Source: Argentina anserina
Lineage: Eukaryota > Streptophyta > Magnoliopsida > Rosales > Rosaceae
Direction: 5' to 3'
Assembly: GCF_933775445.1 (NCBI RefSeq)
Contig: NC_065875.1
Span: forward strand, 1,860,001 to 1,924,000
Length of the DNA: 64,000 nucleotides
Positions within the stretch are counted from its first letter, which is position 1. Every line of letters begins with the position of its first letter. Both the position numbers and the translations under genes were made by a program. The notes under the pieces were generated by a model. It made no database searches, was not told the DNA's origin, and worked only from the letters and a program-made list of their open reading frames with translations. This document shows positions 1-12,111 of this stretch, in pieces.

Positions 1-1284
1 AACTGAAGCACTGTCTTCCATCTCCTTGAGGAACACTTGGTATGAGCCTACCTTGTTCATTAAGTCTATCATGCTAGAAAAGTAGGCATCATGATGTTTG
101 GCCCGCTGACGGGTCTCCAAACCCTTTATAGCAATGCAAATGGCATCTTGTTCCGCGAGCAGTGTTCTGCACTTTGCTTGCTGAACCTTGAACCTCTTCA
201 GGAACTCTACTACCGACTCCATTGGCTGTTGATACATGGAAGTCAAAGATGACAAATCCACTTCAGGCTCAACACTGCCAAAAGTCGTTTTGAACATTTT
301 CTCGAGCATGGACCAATCTGAAATGGACCTTGGTGCTAGCTTGGAGAATCAAGATAGCGCTGGTCCTGACAGTGACGAACCGAAAGCCCTCATCTTGAAG
401 ACTGGATCAGATGCATATGGCCCGCAAACGCTGAGGAAACGCGAAATATGCTCAGCTGCATTCTCGGAACCTTCTCCTGAGAAAGTCTGGAACTTGATTA
501 GTTGATAACCCGAGGGCCAATAACATGATGTCATCTATTCCAGGAATGGACTTGTATAGGATATGTTCGCGGCAGCATGACCATGAATGATCCTCACACT
601 ATCTTGGATCATCTTATGAACCTGCTCTTTGGTAAGGGTCTGACCCTATTCTATTTCTTGCTCAGGCTCTTCTCGATGCTCCTCTCGTCGCTCGTGATGG
701 AACTGGTGTTGACGCTCTTGTCTTCCGCCTGGTTGAAGAAGTGCCAATGCTTTTTGTAAAGCTTTAACCTCGGGTGTGTTCGACCGTCTGGAACTTCCAA
801 ACGTGAACTTTCCCTTTGTAGCCTTCGTCTTCTTCTTCCTTGTGAGTTTGACAAGCTCAACCTCTGATTTGTCAGCCTCATCACCTCTGGCCTCGTCCTC
901 TTCACTGTCGTCGTCCTTACTAGCAGTATCTTTCTTGTTGGACCTGGCCTTTTTTGTGGCATTAGGCTTATCATGGCTCTGGCTCTCGTAAAGCCCGGTG
1001 ACAGTCCGTTGGATTCCCAACGCCTCTTCGATTTGCTTGAACCGCTCATCCTGACCCGCAAACTCTAAGCGAGCATTGTTCGCGTGCTCGTTAGCACCCA
1101 GAACCAGCTTTTTCAATCTGTCGTTGGTTTCAGCCAGACACTGACCCTATGTTGATTGTAGTTGTGTCACATTATCCAACGTTCTCTCAACCGCGATCAT
1201 TCGATTGCCGAATGACTCCTCTAACGACTTGACTACCTTTGTCAACTCCTTGAAAGCTAGTTACATGTCTTCCGGTGTCGCCAT
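1..1284 (-). pseudogene. Ty3/gypsy-type gag fragment, decayed
   Basis: Read on the minus strand from an ATG at 1284-1282, the sequence gives a gag N-terminus. It has in-frame stops at codon 8 and about codon 55, then an open stretch (1116-646) rich in Lys, Glu and Asp. After a frame change there is a recognisable retrotransposon gag domain between about 560 and 1, with the strings ENAAEHISRFLSVCG, MRAFGSSLSGPA and VEFLKRFKVQQAKC. These match the usual plant gag pattern, with a stop just after SGPALS where a Trp is usual. In the family, gag forms the particle that packages element RNA. The multiple stops and the frameshift show this copy is dead. It runs off the left edge, so pol, if present, lies outside. 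A primer-binding site and LTR sit immediately upstream in minus-strand order, as expected for the 5' end of an element. Confidence 0.75.
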
Positions 1285-1425
1285 CACTATAAACTTCAGT
1301 AATGCCTCAACCGCTGTTAAACATTTGCAAGTCGCTGTGTTGTGAGGAACACAATGCGAATGCTTTGGTTTTGAGCAAGGGGAATATCCTCGCGAGTAAG
1401 GATTCCGGCTTGCTATCTTGACACG

Positions 1426-1443
1426 GTCCCACTGGGCGTGCCA
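1426..1443 (-). other. Primer-binding site of minus-strand gypsy element
   Basis: On the minus strand this reads TGGCACGCCCAGTGGGAC, a typical plant LTR-retrotransposon tRNA primer-binding site. It lies two bases inside the LTR end and about 140 bp upstream of the gag ATG. That fixes the direction of the element and the inner LTR boundary. Confidence 0.75.
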
Positions 1444-1445
1444 AA

Positions 1446-2278
1446 TGTTCGAGCTAAGAAAAAAGATCTTCCTCAGAGAACAATCAGCAAGCCCCGGTGT
1501 CGAACCCTAGACGGTTCGACTCTTCGTTCTCTGTTGTTGTTGGCGTGCCAGTACCTTTGAGTTAGGTACAACTGTTGCTTTGTTTGACAATGATTGCGCT
1601 CACCAACTGTCTTCATCTCAAATGATTGCTCCGCAGTTGCTGATAAACCGTTGAAGTTCGAATGACCTATACACAACCGGAGTTGCTAGGTACCTTTCAC
1701 TCCACCTCCAGTAGATGGCTGATCTTACTTTAGACCGCTTGGGGAAAAGCAGAGCTTATAATGCGTCGTTGATAGCAGGACTTTCTCGCTGTAAGGAAAT
1801 TGCTGACTAGTGCAGGCTTTTGTGTTTGCTAGAAGCTAGGCTAGCAACTCGATGGACTTGACTCTAGTTGCTGAGGTTAATCGGAATTGTTTGCTACATG
1901 CAACGCGAGGCGTACATCTGGGTAGCTCCGCTCTGATGGGAGACTTGGTTGCCGAAGCTAATCGGACTTTTGCTCCGTGGGGAGGCTTGACTATGCGATT
2001 GCGCGATAGTTTGTTTGACGTTGCGTGTGTTATTCTGCACATTCGACCTCTTTATATAGAGAACACAAATTGTTCTTTCTAGCGGATCAAGTCTTGAGAA
2101 CCTCCTAGTTGATTCAGATTCACCTTCCTTAATCAACTCAGATTCTATACAGCGATAGTGCCCTAAATCTATTCCAATACGGCAGGTAATCTTGCTCTGT
2201 GATATATTTTCCTCAAATAACCGGTCCATGAGCCTGAATAGTCTAGATAATACCAGAGTATTATTTTAGGCCCAAACA
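1446..2278 (-). repeat. 5' LTR of minus-strand gypsy element
   Basis: The inner edge starts with TG (plus strand) at 1446, next to the primer-binding site. The outer edge is placed at the CA ending at 2278, giving about 833 bp. The outer edge is inferred, since the second LTR lies outside the window. A minus-strand TATA box (TCTATATAAA, 2060-2051) lies inside, as expected for the LTR promoter. ORFs of 60-110 codons here show no family features and are treated as chance. Confidence 0.6.
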
Positions 2279-2749
2279 TAATTATATGTCAAGAAGGAGG
2301 ATTTGATTTGTTGATACAAATAAAATGAGAAAAGAAGAGGTTTTCCCGTGACAATGAAAAAATAAAGGGTTGAGAAAAATAAAGGGGTTAAATCAAAAGA
2401 ATAAAATAAAGGGGTTTTGTAACAAAATAAAATAAAATAAAGGGTTACATGGGGTTGGTGGAAAATGCAATAGAGCTAGGCCTCATTATTTAGCCCGCGG
2501 ATCCGAAAATCTCGCGGAGGCTCGAAGCTCGATGAGCTTTTACCCGGTTCGGTCCGCAAGAAAGTCCGCCAAAACCCGCTTCTGTTTGTAGAGCGCCGAA
2601 TTTAGATTAGAGGTGTGAAAATCAGCCCAGCCCATGAGCCCGGCCCGCCAAATAGCCCGTTGACGAGCCCTAAATAGAGCATAAGCAAACATATGGCCTA
2701 TTTTGAGATGTACTTGTTACTGAATCGAGGAATATGTTCATTGCTCTTG
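2279..2749. other. Intergenic, A-rich, with a possible hAT end
   Basis: The stretch has repeated AAATAAAATAAAGGGGTT-like words (2320-2450). A G+C-richer block follows (2490-2680) containing GCCCAGCCCATGAGCCCGGC near 2624. That style of subterminal repeat is common in plant hAT elements. No matching second end was found. No gene is seen. Confidence 0.3.
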
Positions 2750-2865
2750 GACCTGTTTTTTTTTTTGTTAAGGAAAAGCCTCATTAAAATGGGGAAAAAC
2801 CCCATAGCCAATCAAGGCCCAATACATAACAACATAAATCTAAGGAAAAATACAACTTAACACAC
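2750..2865 (-). mobile_element. Non-LTR retroelement (LINE-type) 3' tail, minus strand
   Basis: Read on the minus strand, a short region ending with words like GGGGTTTTTCCCCATTTT and ATGAGGCTTTTCC is followed by an A-rich tail (plus-strand T run, 2757-2767). This is the usual look of a 5'-truncated plant LINE tail. No coding sequence remains. Confidence 0.4.
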
Positions 2866-2895
2866 TCTAGTTGGAATGTGTAAATAAGTGTATCA

Positions 2896-3080
2896 TGTTC
2901 TGGGAGAATTACTATTATACTCTTGTGTGTGTTTTAGTCTTATTAGGTTTCCTATTAGAGATAGATTTACATCTCTGTAATAGATTAGAACTTCAAATCC
3001 TACGGAATTGTGGTTTTGTAATGCCTATATATAGACCTCAATATCATTCAATAAAGATACAGTTATTTCATCATGCATCA
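2896..3080 (+). repeat. 5' LTR of copia element
   Basis: It starts TGTTCTGGGAGAATTACT and ends TGCATCA, and aligns along its whole length with 8412-8596. A TATA box (CCTATATATAG, about 3024-3034) and an AATAAAG signal near 3051 fit an LTR promoter and polyadenylation site. Confidence 0.85.
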
Positions 3081-3458
3081 CGTTATCACGCACTTCCCCC
3101 TAAAACCCTGAATTTTTAGAGCCCAAGAAAATCTTTTTTTTTTCCGCTGGCCGCCCTTGTCTTCGGCCTCTGACATCTTTTCCCGTTGACGCTCCTCGTC
3201 AACGACAGCCCTTACCCGCAACCCCGCCTTCCGCTCCATGCAGCCTTCTACAGCCTTTGCCCGCAACCCCCCTGCAGGCCCCGCAGCTCCGCAGGGCCTC
3301 CTATGCATTCACCCCGCAAAATCAACTTTTTCCCCAGAATACCATGCATCAAAGCATTCATAGATTGCTCCTCCAACATATTCACGCAAGCAATGCGAAC
3401 TTAACAAGCAACGTCTTCGCTCAAGAGAAGCTACTCCCGCCTTCTCCACACCTTCCAA

Positions 3459-4230
3459 GATGTCCCACGGCGAAATTGAATGTCTAGCTGATTGCGGAAC
3501 CACCCACACTGTTCTACGGCACAAGTAGTTGTTCACGGATCTTGTGTTTTTGACTTATTCGATGACTACAATGATTGGCTCAAAATCCATCATTCAAGGA
3601 AGAGGCATTGTTTCTTTTATGTTGCCTAATGGTATGACTCTCAACGTCGTGGACGCTCTTTATGCGCCGAAGTCTCCCCGAACCTTGCTAAGTTTTAAGG
3701 ACATACGTGCCAATGGTTTTCACCTCGATACTTATGTTGAGAATGGAGAGGAATATCTTTGTGTTATCTCTAAGAAAACAAGTCAGCGCCGCATCTTAGA
3801 GAAGATGAAGAGTCTTGGGAATGGTTTGTATCTTATTTCCATTCGAATCTTTGAATCATATGCGGTTGAACGCAACTTTTGTGATTCAGACTTTTATATG
3901 CTTTGGCATGCCCGTCTCGGGCACCCTGGGCGTGATATGATGATTATAATTCTTAAGAATTCACATGGTCATCTATTTTTCAAGTCCTAGAAGTGATTGG
4001 ATGACCATCTCACCCGTGCTACACACGGTGAGGCCGTGCCTACCCGTGCACTGCACGGTGCGGCCGAGCCTGCCCCCTTCGGCAGCTCCACAGCATTCAG
4101 GTCGTCGGTGGTAGCATCCCTTCCTTCACAGGAGCGTGTGATACCTCCTGTGATTTCTAATGCCTCCATGGCAATTTCTGATGTCCATCACTCATTTTGC
4201 AAACCTTGTTCTCTTGCTAAATTTCAATGA
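3459..4230 (+). pseudogene. copia protease remnant and GAG-pre-integrase domain
   Basis: The protease site region reads LADCGTTHTVL (about 3484-3516), close to the D-S/T-G pattern, and is cut by a TAG at 3526. An open frame from 3529 to 3990 contains the protease tail (GIVSFMLPNG, DALYAPKSPRTLLS). It then has the GAG-pre-integrase signature LWHARLGHPG near 3900. After a stop at 3988 the frame shifts to an integrase zinc-finger tail, HHSFCKPCSLAKF (about 4187-4227). Between them lies an odd G+C-rich block (4010-4090) coding for low-complexity sequence. The frame is broken, so no product is expected. Confidence 0.8.
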
Positions 4231-5080
4231 AGTTCTTCCTTTGCTAAGGCTTCAACCGAGAACATTTCATTCTTACAACGTATTCTAGGTGACATTGGTG
4301 GACCTATTCAACCGGAATGCGAACCTTTTAGATATTTTATGGTATTGGTTGATGCATCGACACGTTGGTCACACGTCGCTTTACTATCCACAAGGAATGC
4401 TGCATTTCCTAAGTTATTAGCTGAGATCATCAAATTTAGGGCTCACCTCCAAAACTTTAGGGTTATCCTATCAAATCCATTCGTTTGGATAATGCTGGAG
4501 AATTCACCTCCAAAACATTTGATGATTACTGTCGTCTATGTGCCTATTATGCCTCCACTGCGTACTAAAATGGGTCCTCATAGACGATTAAGTATCTATG
4601 TTGGCTATAATTCCCCAACAATTGTCCGCTACTTAGAATCAACTAACGAATATCTCTTACTGCAAGATTTGCATATTGTCACTTTGATGAGACATACTTC
4701 CCGTCGTTAGGGGGAGATGAGAATGTTATCATTCCAGATGAACGTCAGGGATTGATGGGGTGTGTCCCCACTATGTCTCATTACGATCCCCGTACTACTC
4801 AAAGTAGGTTAGAAGTGCAACGCATTATCGACCTCCAGAAAGTCGCGGATTCGATGCCCGACGACTTTGTAGATATTGCTTAAGTGACAAGATCAAACAT
4901 ACCCGCTGTAAATGTACCGGCACGGTTGGATGTCCCGAAATACGGGCGTGGAAGACAAGCTCCTGGACCTAGCAATGTTGGCACCATCCCTGACAGTGGG
5001 ACGGCAGCCGGGGGTAGTGCAGCTGTACGCGGCGGCGCCCCTTGTGGCGACGATGCCGAAATGGCAGACATGGATCAGCT
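4231..5080 (+). pseudogene. copia integrase core and linker, broken
   Basis: The strings LGDIGGPIQPE and YFMVLVDASTRWSHVALLS mark the first half of the integrase catalytic core, including its first Asp. The second part (LDNAGEFTSK near 4490) is in another frame, so at least one frameshift is present. The region after about 4690 (DETYFPSLGGD and following) is the usual linker between integrase and reverse transcriptase. A G+C-rich stretch at 4975-5095 is unlike its surroundings. Confidence 0.75.
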
Positions 5081-5252
5081 TCGGCCTCGGCTTCTCAAAG
5101 GAAAATGGGGAGACCAATAACCTCTAAGGATTGAAAGCCTAGAAAGAAGCTAATGACCAAGGCACAACGCGTAATCAACGATTAACTTCCATCATATGAA
5201 GTTGTCTATGATTACAACTATGTCCATGAATCAACTCAAGTGTTAGCGTTCT

Positions 5253-5765
5253 ATGGAACCTTGTTTGATGCCAGAGAACAACGAAATCTCAGTGAACTAC
5301 ACAAGTGAGCAATCGGTCAGAAACCGGGCCACCACACGCATTGATGGTGTTTTCACTTACTCCGTCGCACATGAGATCATATCTGAAGATGACGTTGAAC
5401 CTTGCTCTGTAGCTGAATGCGAACGCAAAGCAGATTAGCCGAAGTGGAAGGAAGAAATCCAAGCAGAACTTTACTTATTAATGAAGAGAGAAGTCTTCAG
5501 AAAGGTTGAATTGACTCCAAGAGATGTCAAACCGGCTGGACATAAATGGGTCTTCGTTCGTAAACGTAATGAGATGAACAAGATCGTGCGTTATAAAGCA
5601 AGACTCATGGTGCAAGGATTCTCACAACGACATATTGACTATGAGGAGACTTATTCTCTTGTTATGGAAATCATTACCTTTCGCTACCTCATTAGTCTGG
5701 TAATGTCCGAAAGACTAAACATGCAGCTTATGGATGTGGTCACAGCTTATCTCTATGAGGATCTT
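5253..5765 (+). pseudogene. copia reverse transcriptase, N-terminal part
   Basis: The frame from 5253 has the pre-RT linker. After a stop near 5436 the frame from 5481 encodes the fingers/palm start of copia reverse transcriptase: HKWVFVRKRNE, VRYKARLMVQGFSQR, IDYEETYSLV and ITFRYLISL are the standard blocks. The sequence breaks off at 5765, where the inserted LTR begins, before the catalytic Asp-Asp pair. Confidence 0.85.
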
Positions 5766-7200
5766 TTGTGAAATTTTATTTAAAACTTGTAAGCGTACGA
5801 ATCGTCGTTAGTATAGTGTGCAAGTACGAGGTCATTCCAACTAGGGATTGAGAATTGATTTAATCCTAACTTAATTGATCTAAACTAAGAACAAGGAAGC
5901 AATTAGGATATGGTTTTTATATTTTCAAATAACAAGTGAGATAATATAACAAATAAACAAGATAAAACGCAAGATATCAGAATCAACCACTAACAATCAT
6001 ACTTATGTGCCAATGTAACTAATGAATTTTTTTGTCTCTCTAGATGACAATTCGCATATCTATGTCATTCTCAGGTACTCTAGACCACAGTTTTCCTTAA
6101 GTGTATGATGTTCTCCCTCTCGGGTAAAGGTTGTATATCCTAGCTATGCAATTTGTCCTTCTCAAGTATAAATTTAACATGCATGACTCATTACGTTCTA
6201 CAAAAACAAGAAAATCAAGCAAACCGTCATTCTCTCTCGAGTAACAATGTAATTCACCACACTTAATCACAAGAAGCTTCATAAATTATATTGCATCTCT
6301 GCTTTAAATTTATCTTCGAATTACTACATGCAAAGCCCTAAAGTGATCAATCAAAGAACTTAAACATAAAGCATCAATTCAAATAGTGACTAAGAATTCA
6401 TCATAAAGAAATTACAAATCCATCAACAATCATGATAGGGCATCATCCTAATCCTAGAATAAAAGGTTTAACAAACTACGACTAAGAAAAACATAACAAA
6501 ATCATTAAAGAATGAAATTAGGAAGATGTATGGATGGTCTCTACTCCTTTGGCGTCTATATTGTGCTCTGGAGACCTCCCATTCATATAAAATTTGTGCT
6601 CCCTTATATAGGGAAGATTATTGCTCATCTTTAACTTTAGTTTCCTTGTAAGACTTGGTTTCAGACTCCTAACTTGATATAGAATGGAAAACCTTGAAAT
6701 ATCTTTTATAAAAGTAGGAATCCATATAATATTTGCATCTTCATCTAAATCATTGACCTTGATGTATTGAAATTGAATGAACTTTGCAACACAACTTGAA
6801 TTCTCCATGAATACTAACAAATCCGGGTAGGTTTCAACTCTGACCTTTCATCACTCAAATGATCATAACTTCCTCTCAGAGTATTGAAATCAAGATCCGT
6901 AAAATCCTACATAAAATAGACATATGTTTCTTTCCAATGGTATAAGGCTCCTGGTCCGATTCAATCGGGAACTCATACAATAGCTCGGAAAAATCGGTTA
7001 TTCTGTACAGGCAGATTCTGACAATGAAGAATATAATTGTCATTTAATATTTGTTAGCTCATTTTAGCTTCTTTTCTTCTTTCTTTTTGACACAAACCTA
7101 TAAACACATTAAAATAACATAAATTAATCATAAGTTAGAGAACTAAATAAATAAACTAAGGATATGATGCATAGAAATATAGGATAATATGAGCACATCA
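5766..7200 (+). mobile_element. Solo-LTR-like insertion nested in the copia reverse transcriptase
   Basis: The insert begins TTGTGAAATTTT and ends GAGCACATCA, and is flanked by GGATCTT on both sides (5759-5765 and 7201-7207). Copia coding sequence stops at the left edge and resumes at the right edge. It has no coding capacity. The block TGTAAGCGTACGAATCGTCG near 5788 resembles words I associate with plant gypsy-type LTRs. TG...CA ends, length and duplicated target support a solo LTR left by LTR-LTR recombination. The strand is a guess. Confidence 0.65.
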
Positions 7201-8265
7201 GGATCTTGACGCATAGATATACATGAAAGCTCCAGAGGGACTACCTTTATCTCCATCAAGTGCCTCCGACGTTTCAATATGGATCTATGCAGTCCATTAT
7301 CTACTCATATGGTCGTCTGAAGTCTAGATATCAAGAATGATCCATTCCCTTCTAAAGAGGATGATGATGAAGTTCTTGGTCTTGAAGTTCCATACCTTAT
7401 TGCAATTGGGGCACTATTTTATCTTGCTCAATGCACTAGACTAGACATATCTTTCGCAGTGAACTTATTAGCTAGATTCACCTCCGCGCCTGAGCTACGT
7501 CATTGGAATGGTATCAAGCACTTGTTTTGCTACTTGAAAGGTTCCATTAACATTGAATTGTTCTATCCTTACAGCAGAGAGAACATTATGGCCGTGCCAC
7601 CTCACACCGTCACCGCAGGCAGCGCCGACAACACCACCGTACATGGCAAAGCCTCCGCAGGCAGACCACGGTGCCAAGAGAAATAATCGGTCCCGTTTTG
7701 CTCCTTCCCCCGATGCAAAGACTCCAAATAACTTGTTAGTTAGTTGTACCGATGCATGGTACCTCTCTAACCCTCACAATGCTCGTTCTCAAACCGGTTA
7801 TGTGTTTACCATTGGAAATATGGCGATATCTTAGGGATCCACCAAGAAATCTCTTGTTGCTACTTCTTTGAATCACACGGAGATCATTGCTCTCCATGAA
7901 GCAGTTAAAGAATGAATTTGGCTACGGTCACTCGTTCGCCATATTCGTGATTCTTGTGGATTAGTTTCTACAAATGATCAACCTAGGTGCATTTATGAAG
8001 ATAATGTTGCTTGCATAGAGCACACTAAGTTAGGTTTCATCAAGGGAGACAACACCAAGCATATTTCATCCAAGTTCTTCTACAATGTTCAACATCAGAA
8101 GATCTTAAATGTTTAGATCAATCAAGTGAGTTCAGAATCCAATATTGTGGATTTGGTCACTAAGTCTTTACCTAAATCTACTTTTGTGAAACATGTGAAG
8201 AGCATTGGCATGTGTCGCTTATCAGAGTTTGGTAGACTTCAAGAGGAGTCTACATCACATGATTA
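7201..8265 (+). pseudogene. copia reverse transcriptase C-terminus and RNase H, broken
   Basis: After the insertion the reading resumes with YMKAPEGLP and the block LIAIGALFYLAQCTRLDISF (about 7390-7452). Next come VNLLARFTSAPELRHWNGIK and HLFCYLKGS. RNase H follows from about 7720, with DAWYLSNPHNARSQTGYVF, ATSLNHTEIIALHEAVKE, CIYEDNVACIEH and IKGDNTKHI. Several stops and frame shifts interrupt it. A G+C-rich unrelated block (7588-7680) lies between the two parts. Confidence 0.82.
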
Positions 8266-8411
8266 GGATCATTAGTAGCTAGTGCGTTGTGCTCTTTTTT
8301 CCTTCGATCAAGCTTTTGTTTTACCCAAGAGGTTTTTATTTTACTTGACAAGGTTTCTACCGAAGCAACGATATGTGCACCATGCAACCTAGGCATGCGA
8401 CACAAAGAGAG

Positions 8412-8596
8412 TGTTCCGGGAGAATTACTATTATATCCTAGTGTGTGTCTTAGCCTTATTGAGTTTCATGTTAGAGATAGATTCGCATATCTGTAATAGA
8501 TTAGAACTTCAAATCCTACAGGATTGTGGTTTTGTAATGCTTATATATAGGCACTCATATCATTCAATAAAGATACAGTTATTTCATCTTGCATCA
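8412..8596 (+). repeat. 3' LTR of copia element
   Basis: It starts TGTTCCGGGAGAATTACT and ends TTGCATCA, with the same length as the 5' LTR and only scattered differences. The TATA box (CTTATATATAG, about 8540) and AATAAAG are conserved. Confidence 0.85.
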
Positions 8597-9184
8597 TGTC
8601 CCTAAAAACAAATTTAAAATTACGACATCAATAACACAAAACCATCCATAGCCATAGCCTGAGTGATGATGCCCGAACTGATGTCCAACCAATCCCAATA
8701 CACATAAGATCTGGAAATCCACTACCAAGAGGAATAACTCCCTCAAAACAAAACCACACAATCCACCATCGTAACCTAAGCAATGTAAAAGTTGTGGCTG
8801 ACGAAAGAGAGCTGACAGTAACCTATAACAAGAACCAGTATCGGGAAAAATGGGGGGGGGGGGGTGATGAACCCACGCGTGAGCACCCATAATCCAATAG
8901 GTAAGTGCACAACTGCACTTTATGCGTGCAGACACACATGCTCACATGAAGGTTCACAATGATAGTTGTTGGGTTGTTTTGGTAATAGATGACCAAAACT
9001 CTAGAAACAATTGTGATAGAAGGACATAACAATAAGGAACATAGTCCTTCCAAACTGGACAAAGCCAGTACAATAATCCACATAGGGAAAATACACCACA
9101 AGGGTGATATACGCCTCAAAGGAGGCAGCCCGAAATAAACCAGAACTAAAATAATCTGCAATTTAAAGATAGATACCTCAAATT
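8597..9184. other. Intergenic, no gene recognised
   Basis: No family-like coding sequence. A 13-base G run (8852-8864) is the only notable simple sequence. Minus-strand ORFs of about 110 codons here have no motifs and use simple hydrophobic residues, so I treat them as chance. Confidence 0.4.
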
Positions 9185-10338
9185 GGCCAAAATACCCAAC
9201 CCAGTTCGTGACCCAGGCCCAGACCCAACTAAATACTTCTTAGTTGGACCTTAATTAGTTCATGTGGTGTGTTATACTATTGCATTAGATTAATGAAAAT
9301 AATGGTTTAGAATAAGAGGAAGCAAATGTACTTATGAACAACTAAGAAGAGTGTGTTTTGAAGTCTGACTTATTAGGTAAGTTTAAGATTTTAAGGCCGA
9401 TATCTCATTTTTTTTTAAATTAGCAATTGCGCTAAGTAATAATAATTGTGGGAATACACGTGAGAAAGACTATATGTTGCACCATCAATTGGCTTGTTCT
9501 CTCTCTCCCTAGAGACGTAATTTGTCGGTGGTGGAGGAGCTTGGGAGGACAGCGATAGATAAAAGTGAAGAAAGTCTTGGCTGTTCTTAGGCATATGGGG
9601 GATCGTAGTCTCCTTCTCTTCATTTACAATCCACGCACTCGGAGGAGGGCGGATGGATGTGTGAAGTTGTGGACTTGGATCCACATTTTGGTCTTTTAGT
9701 CTCTTTGAGCATTATTGTACTTGGTCTTACAGTGGCTAGAGGCTTTTCGGCGGAGGGTGTAATCAATATACCTTTGCTAAGTTACGAGAAAGCGACTTGA
9801 GTGGTATGCCGATTGGTTGCGGTGACAAGGGTGTGGCTTATTTCGACTTAACCGATTCATGTGGTGCTTTAATTTCACATATGAAGGCGACGTTCGGTTG
9901 CTGGTAATGGTGGTGTTATGAGGGGGAATGGCAACGACTAAGCCTTTGCGTTCCTTCTTTCATATGTGGGCTTTGGGCCCAACATGCAATTAAGCAGTTA
10001 AGGTTGTGAGGGTGTACGTAGGTGAGCATTTGGCCTCATTTGTGTTTTAGAGTCACTTTTAGGTTGATATAGCGTTATTAACTCTTTTAGTCTTTGTTGC
10101 TAGGCTCGACCCGAAGGCTCTTACCTAACATGTCATGGTTACTAGTTCTCTGTGGATTTCATTTTATGGTCAGACTTAGAAATTCCTTATTGATTAGGGT
10201 CTACTTTGAATTTTTTTTAGAGAATTTTACATAGTTCAATTTTTCCATTGTTCACAATGGCGTTCTATGTTCAAGTTGGATTATGACATTTATCAATAGT
10301 TCAATATATGGGGTGAAATCCTTCTTTGAAAAAAAAAA
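9185..10338 (+). mobile_element. Probable LINE 3' untranslated region with A tail
   Basis: The segment runs without coding sequence into ATGGGGTGAAATCCTTCTTT, then GAAAAAAAAAA (10329-10338). This is the common ending of plant L1-type LINEs. Only the tail portion is convincing, and the left boundary is arbitrary. Confidence 0.4.
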
Positions 10339-11151
10339 TTAATGGTATTTGTGTTTTTAAAGTAACCTACTCAATGTTAAAATTAAATTATGACTAAATG
10401 AATAATCCAAAAGTCTTAAATACACCTCACGATGACTGAATACAATTGAGATTGACTCAAACTTGAAATCAAAACTGTAATATTCTGTCTTTGAAGACAA
10501 AATTGTACAAAATCGATTTTTTATTTTTTATATTCATCTTAGAGTTTCACTCAACACATCATAAAATGGTCATGACATGAGTTTTTTCTGGCATTTGTAA
10601 ACATGCAGTAAGTTGGTGTGGTGCCACAGTGGTTCATTGTAATACATCAACTAATTTGAGCTCGTTTATTGAACATTAATTTGCATGATAAATAATGAAT
10701 CACAAGTCAGAAGCACTCGAATAAGAACGAGCTTGATAGTTGATACAAGTTAATCCACTAGAATATCATATACAAATCTGAATAGAGTATAAGCATGTCT
10801 ATGCAATCCAATTCCAAAGTGATTGTTGAGCCCACCGATAAACTTTCTACAAATCAAGCCCCAAATTGACTTTGAAAATTATAATCAGCTTTGGTGCCTC
10901 TAATTTCACTATCACTTCTTATTTATTTATTCATTGGTCGACGCCTTTAGCACCTGCAACCAGTGCTTATGCAATCTTGTTCAGTAACACATTTGATGTC
11001 TTGATATGTTGTTGCACGGATGATCTTTTGTATTGAATCACTACTATAATATGAATATTTAGAGACTTAAGGAACAAGGAAGAAGACTAATAATTTACTT
11101 TTCGTATTATACAACCAAGATGGGGCACCTTTAGTCAACAATTTCACAATA
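10339..11151. other. Intergenic, A+T-rich
   Basis: I see no gene, RNA or recognisable mobile element here. Confidence 0.4.
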
Positions 11152-11710
11152 CAGTAGAACCTCGTTAAATTAATACCCTATTAATTAATAATATCGCTAA
11201 AATAATACTTTTTGTCAGTCCCGACTAGGGGCTAACGTGCTAAATTAATATTTCGCTAAATTTATAAAATAATAGAAATTTGAGAATTTATATATACCCC
11301 ATCGAATATATAAATTAATAATAACATAATTTATATAATAAATTTTACATTTACGAGGATTTTATTGAAGAATTTTGTCTTTTAAAAAAAATTGAAGAAT
11401 TTTGTTGATTTAATTATCATCAAATGAAATAATACAATACATCGGACAACATCATATTTTGAAATACAGTATCTATGATAAATCTAATAATGTGGTGCAT
11501 GAACAACACATAAAACTTTTTTTTTTCAAAAAGTGAAAGAAAATTTTATTATACCTTGATAAATTAATAAGTTATTAATTAATCAATAAATTAATAAGTT
11601 ATTAATCAATTAATAAATTAATAGATTATTAATTTATTAATATATTAATACCTCACTAAAATAATAAATATTTTCAGTCCTGAGCCTATTAATTTATATA
11701 GGTTTTACTG
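11152..11710. mobile_element. Emigrant/Lemi-type MITE (pogo, Tc1/mariner)
   Basis: The left end reads CAGTAGAACCTCGTTAAATT. The right end, reverse-complemented, reads CAGTAAAACCTATATAAATT. Both closely match the known Emigrant terminal repeat. TA dinucleotides flank both sides (11150-11151 and 11711-11712), the expected target duplication. The interior is A+T-rich with TTAATTAATAA-type words and no coding sequence, so the element is non-autonomous. Confidence 0.8.
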
Positions 11711-12111
11711 TAATTAAGTAACTAAGCCCAAAAATGAAAATTTAATCACTTGTTTGAGTATAGAAAGGCTATATTAGTGATCTTAAAGGACAATATGTCG
11801 TATATAATTTTGTTGATTTTTTTCCTTGACATCATAATAACTTTTTAAGTGCATAACAATAATTTAGATACTTTCAATAAATTTTATATTGAGCACTTAA
11901 AAAAAGTATTAAACACAAGAATCAAAAGGTGACATAATGTAGTCTCCTAATTAAATAGAGACGATTGCGATGTAAGCTCCGAGAAATTCTCATCAATGCA
12001 ATAACTCTTGTCGCCTCTATCTCCATCGGATGCTTGAAGACTAAAAGGTGATTGAGTTTCTCAATATCTTCCATGAGTGGTTAGTGAGATATTGGAAAAC
12101 ATCTAGTGTAG
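11711..12111. other. Intergenic, A+T-rich
   Basis: No gene recognised. Confidence 0.35.

Larger units (their letters stand above)
2896..8596 (+). mobile_element. Ty1/copia LTR retrotransposon, decayed, with a nested insertion
   Basis: Two direct LTRs of 185 bp (2896-3080 and 8412-8596) flank degraded pol in copia order: protease, GAG-pre-integrase, integrase, reverse transcriptase, RNase H. Integrase before reverse transcriptase defines copia rather than gypsy. Stops and frameshifts occur throughout, so it cannot be active by itself. A 1.4-kb LTR-like insertion (5766-7200) splits the reverse transcriptase. No clear target-site duplication is visible at the outer ends: the left flank ends GTATCA and the right flank starts TGTCCC. 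Confidence 0.88.

Noticed and set aside
1894..2229. 111-codon minus-strand ORF upstream of gag
   Set aside because: It spans the LTR promoter region and TATA box and has no motif.
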